Positions 23,612 to 33,483 of a DNA stretch of 64,000 bases are shown here, in pieces (the stretch's first letter is position 1; the number at the start of each line of letters is the position of its first letter). A program made the translations under genes and the position numbers. The stretch lies in the NCBI GenBank assembly GCA_947561715.1, contig OX387200.1:21764501-21828500 (forward strand), in the 5' to 3' direction. This DNA is from Ascidia mentula (Eukaryota; Chordata; Ascidiacea; Phlebobranchia; Ascidiidae). The notes under the pieces were generated by a model, which saw only the letters and a list, made by a program, of their open reading frames with translations, was not told the DNA's origin and ran no database searches.

Positions 23612-26236
23612 ATGATGAAAGTAATTTTGTTTCTTCTTTTGTTTGGAACACTGAGCAAAGGTTACAGGTGAGTGTTGCAAATTACAAGTGCCTGTCACTG
23701 TGGAATGTTTGTTAACTATTTATTTTCATGCAAAGCTACCTCAAGGCATTGTATATTTTTAATGTCTGACGTTTTACGTTGATGTAATTCGTTATATTTC
23801 CAAGTTCTGGTATGTTTTTAGTATCAAGCTGCGACGTCAATGGGTAGTTGCACATTACGAAAAACAATCAGACAACACTAAATACCGCAACAACACTAAA
23901 TACGCCAAGTTCCTATCTGCTGCTGGTGGAATTGGTCGCGAGTCACTCTATAGCACCAATCAAGTAATTAAATGATATGAATGTTTTTTTATATGTTTTG
24001 AGCGGATTAAACAAGTGAATCTTTTATGCCAGTACGAGTTTTTTGGAGAGATATCAATAGGAACTCCCCCACAGACATTTACAGTTGGTTTTGACACGAT
24101 GACATCAAATTTGTGGATTCCATCGATTCACTGCAACAAAATTGACAAGTCATGTGGTAAGAAAAATCTTCCGGTTTTCAACTGTGTTTTAGACACACTT
24201 TTTCATATAATTACATCCGAATTTTTCAGTGAACCATCGCAAATATGACAGTGCTGCTTCCTCCACGTATGTTAAGAATGGGACGAAAATATTTAATCAA
24301 CTATCGAGTGGTTACTGCAGCCAAGATGTCGTCTCGGTAAGGAGTTTTCAACTACAGTTTGAATTAATTTTTATTGGTTGGAATATCACGTGCATGGTCC
24401 TAATACACAAGTAGCAATAGACAATATTGGGTCTTAAACTTGCAAACATTAATTTGTTACACTTGGAATGATTTTGTGCCAAAACTTATATAAAATGCAA
24501 GCTCTGCGTATTTGAGTCCAAATATCTATTTGATTCCATTTGATATAATCGTTCGTTGACGTCGCACCGCGAGATTCCCAACAAGCAAATATGCCACCTT
24601 ACCAAATAGCAATGGGGATTATAAGACACTTGCTCCCTCATGTTTATCGTGTTCGGAATATTTTCGAAATTTTTTTGGAATGATAAATAATAGTCAGAAT
24701 ATTAAGTGACGGCGAGCTACACCTCATGTTTACGATTATCTTATTCTGTGAAGCTGGAAATAGCACAGATATGCGAAATGTTTGTACACAAGACGGCATA
24801 TTGACGAAAAACTCAAGTTTACTTAAAAGTAAATCCCTACTTTTTATCAGTAATCTGTCGACAAAATTGATGAATAACTTTTGATTTAGATTGGTGGTTT
24901 GAAGAGTTTCAATCAGACGTTCGCTGAAGTTATCAGGAAACCTGGTCCTGATGATCGATATGATGGGATTGTGGGATTAGGATATCCACAAGCTGCATTG
25001 AACGGTATCACACCGGTGTTCAACCAAATGTTCAAGCAAGGAGCAGTGGAAAAAAATCAGTTTTCGTTTTCTCTAAACAGGTGAACCAGACTAGAAAAAC
25101 CACTTTGAACATTTCTAACGGTCAAACATTTAGGAATCCATTCGAGTCAGATGGTGGGGAGTTGTACTTGGGTGGTGTGAACCCTACAAGATTCACTGGC
25201 AAGTTTAACTACCACAAAGTTGTAAAGAAGGCAAGTAGCAACTAACACTCTATGTAGGCCTATGGAATGGAAAATGCATTTAGATTAACGCTTATTTTTT
25301 TAGGGATATTGGCAGGTAGCCATGGACGGTTTGACAGTTGACGATAGCACTGGTGTCAAATGTTGCATTGGAGGCTGTCAGGCTGTTATGGCATCTGGTG
25401 CAAATTTAATCTATGGACCAACGGTTGAAATTACGAAGCTCAACAAGACTATTGGCTGCCATCAGAGGACATATTTCGTCAGAAATATTAATTATTCAAT
25501 GTTATTAACTGAAAATTAAACAGGAATATTTTGTCTTGCAGTGCTTTACATCCTGTAAAAGTATCTCGAAAAAGCCCAATATCACCATCACTCTCTCTGG
25601 AATTAAATACAAACTTACACCGGAGCAATACATTTTTCAGGTTCGTCGAGTAACAGGGTGTTTATAGTTGATTGTTAAGTTTGAAGGAATATTTTTGATT
25701 ACGATGGTAGAGATCCCCTATACGTAAATGTGAAGGTCGCCGGACAAGTTGTGCGCATGTGCAGCATAGCATCATGGTCAAAACACCCCGTGAAACCGCT
25801 GAGCTCTTGGGCCTGTTCAGCCCAGGGTCGTGAGTTCAAACCTATACGGGAACCTGAATTTTCGGAACTTGCTCCGACTTGTCGGAACAATGTATTTGAT
25901 CTAGCTTACTTGCGATAGCTTAGCTGCGAAAGCTTAGCTGCGATAGCTTAGCTGCGATGGCTTAGCTGCAATGCCAGTAAAATTAATTGTTAAATGTACG
26001 TTAGTGATAAGTTAACAAACACATGCGCTTTGTCATAGTATGAAAAGAGGTGCTACTCTGCATTCACTGGTACTGACGTTCCCGAAGAAATTGGAGGTCC
26101 ATTTTGGGTACTTGGTCAGTGGTTCATGTTCAATTACTACACCACGTTCGATTTTTCCAACGACAGAGTGGGATTCGCATCCCTCAAGCCACGGACCAGT
26201 AAACACCCCGATCATCGGATGTTACTAAGAAACTGA
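23612..26236 (+). CDS. Pepsin/cathepsin-family aspartic protease homologue, second catalytic Asp replaced (gene C)
   Basis: A1-family protein with a signal peptide ([17 protein letters not shown]), a propeptide and the two-lobed fold; 395 residues, a normal length. Nine exons: 23612-23667, 23822-23963, 24033-24156, 24230-24336, 24890-25080, 25134-25230, 25304-25477, 25542-25640, 26039-26236, all in frame. The first active-site motif is FDTMTSNLW (Asp87 kept, but Gly-Ser is Met-Thr). The second motif, DTGTSL in active enzymes, reads ASGANL at residues 269-274 (codon 25391-25393, GCA), so the second catalytic Asp is Ala. The flap exon is 15 nt shorter than that of the paralogue at 63848-63969 and lacks the YGSGSLSG flap with its Tyr. 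The usual ILGD near the C-terminus is VLGQ. The frame is intact throughout, so this looks like a kept pseudoenzyme rather than a dead gene. Intron 6 has a GC donor. Confidence 0.88.
25231..25232 (+). other. GC-AG intron donor in gene C
   Basis: Exon 6 ends AAG followed by gcaagt, the classic GC-donor context, and joins GGATATTGGCAG at 25304. The paralogue at 63366 has a GT donor at the same codon, so the change is specific to this copy. Confidence 0.75.
25739..25860 (+). repeat. Possible tRNA-derived SINE in gene C intron 8
   Basis: An anticodon-arm-like hairpin (TGGGC, 7-nt loop, GCCCA at about 25808-25824) is followed by a degenerate B box (GAGTTCAAACC). A weak A-box-like stretch precedes it. 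Pairing in the T arm is poor, so this is a tentative SINE call, not a tRNA gene. Confidence 0.35.
25904..25973 (+). repeat. Five tandem 14-bp units (GCTTAGCTGCGATA type)
   Basis: Five contiguous 14-bp units with one to three differences each lie directly after the SINE-like stretch in gene C intron 8. It is a small tandem repeat, possibly part of the SINE tail. Confidence 0.8.
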
Positions 26237-26496
26237 TGAAGATTATGACGAATCTTGTGTTGTTTCTTGAAATCGTTTCAACCACTACAAAGCGAAATCC
26301 TAAACTATTTCAAAATCGTCTGTGAGTAATTTCGTCTCATGCTTTTTGCACTGTTTTCCTCAGAAGCTTTTCAGGAAAAAGAATTTCATAATTAATGTCA
26401 AATTACCGGATGGGGTTTAATAATTAAAAAAGGAACACAATTCGATCGTGTGTTTCCTTTTTGTACACTTAACAGTTGCAGCAACTGATTGGCAGA

Positions 26497-26502
26497 AATA
26501 AA
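26497..26502 (+). terminator. Polyadenylation signal, gene C
   Basis: AATAAA about 260 nt after the stop codon; the only canonical signal nearby. Confidence 0.5.
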
Positions 26503-27128
26503 GTATCCATAGAGCTGTCCAAACGGAAAAATAAACATGATATCATTTTTTTGTGATTTGTGAATTGCAATTACTTAATGTAGCTATAGACACTAAAGTA
26601 TGTGCGAGACTAGAATTACCGGTATTGTAACCGACCGTTTGCTGGTGAGGAAGGTTAAGCCTTTACAGTTTACACTATCAACAATATCAAGGCGAGAGCA
26701 AACAGAAACCTAGACAATGGATTTTACTTCTTTCTAGCTCAGCAACTTCTGAAACGACTTCCGTGCATTTAATGTCGAAGATCCTGTTTATGAAGTTGTT
26801 GATTGTTTCGTGTCCATCACACAATCCTAGGAAACATAAAATGTTTCGCAGCTTACTATGAATTTGTCCTCCCTGATAAATTAATCATTCAGTGGCACAC
26901 GTTTTTTCTCTGCATGCAAAACAGCCATAAGTATTCCAAATAACATAAACATTATTTTAATTATACAACAGTGTAAACGACAATATGCTGACAAATTAAT
27001 TAGGAATTGGAGACCCTATACCGACATGCTAAAGTTAAATGCCAGATTACTTTAGTGATAATGACATTTTCGCGCGCATTGCCTGGTCAGACAACCACAA
27101 GCTGAAGTCCGAATAGCACCGGCGTTCT

Positions 27129-27158
27129 TGCACAAATCATACCGATATGATTTGTGCA
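27129..27158. repeat. Perfect 13-bp inverted repeat with CCGA loop
   Basis: TGCACAAATCATA at 27129-27141 and its exact reverse complement at 27146-27158 are separated by CCGA. It is too short for a miRNA precursor and has no poly-T tract like a Pol III terminator. Role unknown. Confidence 0.8.
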
Positions 27159-27760
27159 GTCATTCTAGCTTGAAAAAAGCTCTCTGTGAACAAAATGTCC
27201 TCCGCTTCTGTTGATACGTCTACGTTTGCTGTGGCAAATATACACGCTTCTTCTTGCAGAGGCGGTTCCATGGTCGATGGTTATCAGATAAAATAGTGTA
27301 TTAAATCATGACATTTTAGTACTCATGATTACTGTCCACATAATTAAACGAAACCTAATCTCATGCATAATTAGACGTGTCAATTAAAAAAACGACGGCC
27401 ACAATTTGGTTGCTGACAGCATATCGCATTCATGTTTTTGATGAGGTTTTGATATCAATAACTTTGAAATGATTTAAACGGGAAAAACTCAACTCCTCTA
27501 CGTTTTTAATGGTCACGCTTGAATGCTTAACAGTCAATATTGACAAAAGCCCTGGGCCTGTTGTTGATTTTTTAGATTGTATTCTGTATTGAAAGGAAGG
27601 GTGAAGTAAAGTTATGCCTTTGCAATGAATGAAGTACTGTGTAGGGGTAAACTGCAAGACAATACACGCGTAATTAATGTTGTTTTTTTTGGACTAATCC
27701 ACTTTAGTTTCTGGTTTAGCATTGAAATAGTTTATTTTGTTATTTGTCGTCTTTAAAACT

Positions 27761-30700
27761 ATGGATCCCAATTATCCCCATCAACGCAGAGGAATACACG
27801 TGAATGAGTCTGATTTAATGTGCAAAAATGGCTGTGGCTTTTATGGAAATCCACAGTGGCAGGTAATGTGCATCAAAGTTGTGTGGACTAAACACAAGAT
27901 GGCCATACATAGCTTATCAAATAAAACTAACCTTTATTACCAGGGTTACTGCTCAAAATGTTGGAGAGAGGTGTATCACAGACAACAGCAATTACAAAAA
28001 CAGAAGGAGGAGGAACAGAAACATCAAATTGAATCAGATCATGAATATGCTAAAAAGCTTCAGGAACAAGAAAATCAAGCTGCAAGACTTGCCCGAAATG
28101 CTTCCAATAATAGTTTACCATCCCAAAGCACATCACCACAACACCAAGCAGAACAACCATCCACACCAGAACCAGTTGCACTTAAAAGGTTTAGCTAAAT
28201 TTTCCATTTCATACGAGATTACCTTTAATCTGTATAGTATGAAGTACCTTTTTTCTCACAAACATACATGTTGCAAATAACATGTGGTGTCTTTAACTTT
28301 TAGTTAAAACACATTTAAGATAAAGTCTTCTAGAAGTAAGTACACACAATTGATACTTGGGAGTCACATGAAAGTTATGTTTTTAGACCCTTCTCAAAGT
28401 TTGAGGAAAAGCGTGTTCAAGCTAAAGGATTTCGCAGTCGAACTTTGAAGAATTTTTTTTCCCCAACCCAAGATGCAACGTCCCATTCTGCAAATATTTC
28501 TAAATCACCATTATCTTCAAAAGTGCATCAAAGTGAAAGTAAGACGAAATATTTGGCTTCTCGTATGTCCTTTTATTAAAGTAACATGAACTTCCATGTT
28601 GTGAAGTATGGAATTTGGCCAGCTGTTACACAATGCATATATTGATATATATGTAACACAGAGGCAAACTTGCATGGAAACTGGCCAAAAAGAAGCAGAC
28701 AGCCAAGCTTTGAAAGCAAGAGAGCACATTCAGACTTCTTGGAATTTTTGAAAGCATTTCGTGAACCCCAAGCAAAAGACATGTTGAAGCAATGCAAGCA
28801 TTTCATGGAAAGAGTAGTAGAAAATGAGGTAGTGTGTTGCTTGTACTTCAGTCTGGAGTTCATAGGTAGTAATTATGCTTTCTGTTTATGATGGTAATTT
28901 TAAAATTTTGCATAGATTTACTTTGCTTAAATGGAACAATTTGAAAGTGGTTGGTTGTCCTGTAACCAATATTTTGCAAATACTACTAGCAGCTCACAAA
29001 CATCTACAGTAATAATTTGTAAAACTTGTTTGTAATCTACAGAATGTGTTAAACATCCTGTGTATGTCAAGTTACATCGTTCGTTTAACTTTACAGGATG
29101 TTACTATTGATGAACAGTCAGCTATGATACAAGACTTTTACCAAGCAATGAGCGACCGCCTTATTTCCCATCCTGTCTTCAAACAATACACATCAGACAC
29201 TGATCAAGAAAAAATCATGGACAATATTGAAAAGTTCCTCATGACTCGCCTTTATCGCAATGTATTCTGTAACGACCAAACTGATGACGAAATAGAGGAT
29301 CTAAAAGTTCAGGTAAAACTATTATTGGTTTGTCTTTAAAACAAATTTAATTTGGTTGATATAGTTTTGTGTACATAAAGATGAATTTGGCGTGGGAAGG
29401 CCAACATTTTAGTTAAATTCTATTTGTATGCTTTTTCTTTCGGTTTTTGTGGAGATGTGATTCCATTGTAGCACAAACATGAAATTTTTTTGATTACTGA
29501 CCTGTGTTTGCTTCACTGCCCTTGGTTATTGAGCAGTTTATTGCAGACTCGAATCAGAAATCTTCATTGGATAACTGCAGCTATGTTGGATGCAAATATC
29601 GACGAAAACCGTCCAAGCGTGACAGAGTGCACTGACAAGGCAATTACTGGTAAGGTTTGTTACTGGTAAGTCCAGCTTCAAAAAGTAAAAAGAAATGCTG
29701 CTGTGAATAGTGGACAATAAATCCAAGTGTGAAATTTGTCACAAGCTAGAAAAGGTAGTTAGCGGTTTTGTCAAGTGTACATAACACAATATTACTCTCT
29801 TTTTTGTTTGTTATGAAAGTAGAATAACACAAAATACCGTTTCACAACCAAATATCAGTCATAAAAATGCTTGCAAATGTTTTGCAGCAATTATTGAGAT
29901 GGATTCCAAACGTGCACCCCAGGACAAGCTTGCCTGTATTACAAGATGCAGTAAAAGTATTTTTGAAGCAATTCAAAACACCAAGGTAATTTTAAAGTAA
30001 TTTTGGCAGTGCATCTGTATTTTACCCCAGCTATTCTTTAAGTGGCTCAGCTGTTTGTGTTTGTTGGATGATCTTATATACTTTTCAATGTACCCTGTAA
30101 TATGGCATATAGTATTATTTTCATCAGTCACAGAATACTGAGGCCGGATAACCGTTTGAGTATAAGCGTGTTACCATGGTATCAGGATGTGTTAGCCATA
30201 TTGTAAACATTAAAAAATTGTGAAAAAAAAATTTTTAATTGAATCCAACTAGTTTCAAACATAATTGGTTTAACCAGCTGGTTTTATTAAGTCTGGTACC
30301 AGCGGCTCTCAGCAACTGCTTGGTTACCACAAAGTATTTTCTTGGCTGTTTTATGGACCCTGGCACAGCCCACATATTATTTGCTCCATTGTATTTACAT
30401 ATTTTTTGAAGACTTATTGTATGTTTAAATTTCAACAAAGGTTGATGGATCAGCAGCGAGTGCTGATGACTTTTTACCCGCCCTCATCTACATTATACTG
30501 AAAGCTAATCCACCGTTACTGAAATCAAACATTCGTTACATAACGAGATTCTCCAATCCCAGTCGAGTGATGTCGGGAGAGGACGCATATTACTTCACCA
30601 ATTTAGTGAGTAAAACCAGTTAATTGGCTTGTTTAGTGTTTGCATTACTTGCTTCATCTCAAATATGTTTTTTTTTGAAAAACATACTACAAATATTTGG

Positions 30701-32060
30701 GTGCAAAGTATCTGGAGTTAAGTAGTCTAAATAAAAAGCCAAAGCTAGAATGCTGTTCATCATAATGCTGGTGCTGCTCATTCATTTGAGTACTGATGAT
30801 GAACCCTGTACGAGTTCGAAACGTTTACCAGCATTATAATGAACAGCATTCCAGCTTTGGCTTTTTTATTTAGAATATTACAATTATGTTATTGAGTTTG
30901 TTGAAGTGATCAATGCTATTACTCCACACGCCAAATGGTTCAGCTTAAAGCAAATCCTATGCTAAACGAAATTTTACTACTTCATTTATTGTTTAAATGC
31001 AATAAAATCTACAAAGGAGATGTCACAGCTTTGGTCGTAAAACTTAATTGCAAAAACAACATTCTACAAAATGATTAAATAAGGAAGTAATTATTTCACA
31101 GTGCTGTGCAGTATCTTTCGTTGAAAATGAAGAGAATGGTTTGAATGCTGCCAGTCTGTCACTTACCCAACAACAATTTGATGCTTACATGAATGGAGAG
31201 ATTCCTAGCGGTACACAGGAAGCCGATGGCCAAGAGAAGAAGTTGTGTCCAGGTTTACGTCTAATGTATCAGAACCTCAATGAATTAGCATCACTACATG
31301 AAAGGTAGATCGAAGTGGTGATTGGTTTTGATTTAAAAGTTACGGAAACTACGTTTGTGATATTTATGCTAACATTAAGTGCACAGTGATTAGTTAGTTA
31401 AATCCAATGAGAAAATATTTGGTTGGCAATCTGGTCAATTTTCTAAAAAAAAACAACACTGTTTTAGGAACACTATTGACAGAATTGCTCATAATTCTGA
31501 GAAAAAACAGACTGGCCTATACTATTTTAAATTGATGATGGCATAAGTGCTCGCCGAAACGTCCGCATGAAATATGACAATGTTGACAATAGTATCCAAT
31601 CTCTTCATTCTCAGGAAACTGTTTTAAAGTTTAAGATTTAATCTTGCTTAACTGCAATTGGTGAAAACAATACAATTGTGGCTGTAACATTACAGCCCAG
31701 ACAGTGGTTAAAATAGAATGCTATGAAAATGAACCCATACAATTTCCATTATTTTTCTCGAGGACCGATCGGTTGTTTGAGGAAGCACACGAAATGCGTG
31801 AAGGAATCGAGAGACATTCCGAGCGAATCCGAACAGAAGTTGATAAATGCCTTTCACACAAAGCAGCAGACCTGGACTACCCAATGTGTAGCGACGGGTC
31901 AGCGACAGACGGTTCATCAGCATCGTCATCACCATACAACGATCACAGAGACATTGAGGAGTTTGCCGGTTTGTCGGGCGTTCAACATTCGTCGCTCGAC
32001 GAAGATGTTTCAACGAGCCTTCCAGCTCCTTTGGTTCCCACTGTAGTTTCGCACGAATAA
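27761..32060 (+). CDS. RABGEF1: Rab5 guanine nucleotide exchange factor (Rabex-5)
   Basis: This exchange factor activates Rab5 on early endosomes and also binds ubiquitin. Ten exons: 27761-27862, 27944-28188, 28387-28538, 28662-28828, 29097-29312, 29547-29649, 29888-29985, 30441-30605, 31102-31304, 31763-32060; 582 residues in frame. The N-terminal A20-type zinc finger shows [13 protein letters not shown] and GYCSKCWRE (residues about 25-50), followed by a Gln/Glu-rich helix like the ubiquitin-binding MIU. The helical bundle and VPS9 domain span the middle, with [28 protein letters not shown] and [17 protein letters not shown], which carry the exchange-factor core. A coiled coil ([20 protein letters not shown]) follows, as expected for Rabaptin-5 binding. 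Order and length match vertebrate RABGEF1. Intron 8 holds a foldback repeat. Confidence 0.95.
30726..30874. mobile_element. Short foldback element (MITE-like) in RABGEF1 intron 8
   Basis: Arms of about 46 bp (30726-30771 and 30829-30874) are near-perfect reverse complements and contain AAAGCCAAAGCT and GAATGCTGTTCAT. The roughly 57-bp centre includes TGATGATG and CGAAACGT. A related left arm occurs at 48801. No coding capacity. Confidence 0.7.
31465..31620. repeat. Degenerate foldback repeat in RABGEF1 intron 9
   Basis: Imperfect inverted arms (ACACTATTGACA near 31470 and TTGACAATAGTAT near 31585) enclose TGATGATGGCATA and CGAAACGTC. This is the same core wording as the element at 30726-30874, suggesting an older relative. 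Confidence 0.4.
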
Positions 32061-33483
32061 TTCCCAGTCGAGTCTTCCTAGCCATTGGACTTGCCTTGCT
32101 AGTGGCGCCAACACCGTTTAACTTGTTTATGGATTCCGCTTTTAAACCACACGAAGTTGGTGACTGAAACGTGTAGGTTTTGTAGCCCCACCCCGTAGGA
32201 TGCTTGATACGGCCCAGTTCATGCTTGTGACGTTTATTGTTTTTTGAAAACTAACTTAAGAACGTTGACTACTTTTCCTTCGGTTTATTCCGAGGCCACA
32301 GATAAAAGTGCGATCCGAATTTGGTTTTAAACCTTTATTCGGTTGATGGGACCAACGCCCACGACTGTCATTTGGACTTTGTCTTTCGTTACTTCGGGAA
32401 CAGACAATGCAATTGCCACATGACAAATCACGTGATGATTTGACGCACGAAAGATAACTCTGTTAACGTCTTCTTAGTTATCAAAGTTTACTAAGTGATA
32501 ATCGCCGAAGTTATAAACGAGTTGATAAAGGCGATGCGCGTGGGCTCGCCTGCTGGTACAACGTATTGCACTGACTATGTTTCACGACCCACGCATTCTC
32601 GCTATCAATCACGGCGCGTGGGTGCTGTTTATTGGTGCTTTTTTCGTAAAAACAGGCTATGAGTGTTAGTACCACAGTACATATGTGCGCGTAGAGAATT
32701 CTTTTGAGGTTCACAAGCGTTCTATTTCAGTACTTTTTCACACTATTACTTGCGTTATTCTACATTTTCTCTTACTTTATGCGTATCGAAATGGCATATT
32801 TATGGTTACGCTTTAGTGAGTTCGCCTATATTTTGCTATGCATTTCCTCACAAACATTGACCGGTAAAATAGATTGCGCAATATCGTATAGGTTACTTAC
32901 TTGATCTTGCATACCTATTCTTTTGATGATTATACTTTATTGTATCCTTACGATGCTTGGGTATTTGTTAGTTTGTATCAAATACAGCAATAAGGCTAGT
33001 GATAAACTTTAGGGGAAAATTTTCACCACATCAAATGTTCCAAGCAGTAAAAAAATTCTTTGTTCCGCCTACGATCTAGCTGTGTGAGGAATTAAGTAAG
33101 GAAATATGCGTTCTGCACACCGATTAAGTAACGAATATTATTGCAATAATAAGGTTTAGAACACGATTGAGAGTAGACCAAAGAAATGTGTTTAAAAAGG
33201 TTCAAAAACGATTAAATTTATATTCAATAAAAACGCTAGATGCAGTTTCTACGAATAAATATGAATTTTGCGCCCGTAATAAACATAAATAAATATAATT
33301 TCGTTATTTTACTTTGAAGAAATATATTTTGCAATCGCACTTGATTTCTATGAAAATAATTAACTTGCAAAACTAAAAATATGATTCAGCAATCTTTGAC
33401 GCGTATAATTTTTGAAGTTGGTTTTTATTTATTTTGCTTTTCTTTGTAAATAGAGTCACACTGTACATAATACTTTGCTTAAA
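32061..33483. other. Intergenic region between RABGEF1 and TUBGCP5
   Basis: It contains the RABGEF1 3' UTR and the TUBGCP5 5' flank. A pyrimidine tract and TAG just before 33455 could be a 5'-UTR or spliced-leader acceptor. No coding exon or repeat is recognised. Confidence 0.4.

Larger units (their letters stand above)
26237..27760. other. Intergenic region between gene C and RABGEF1
   Basis: It holds gene C's polyadenylation signal (AATAAA, 26497-26502) and a perfect 13-bp hairpin at 27129-27158. No coding exon or RNA gene is seen. Confidence 0.5.

Noticed and set aside
25739-25860. Functional tRNA gene
   Set aside because: The T arm does not pair properly and the A box is poor; retained only as a tentative SINE.
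27129-27158. miRNA precursor
   Set aside because: A 13-bp stem with a 4-nt loop is too short for a Drosha/Dicer substrate.
33475-33483. Upstream extension of TUBGCP5 by three codons
   Set aside because: The first codon is TTG; the ATG at 33484 is the credible start.
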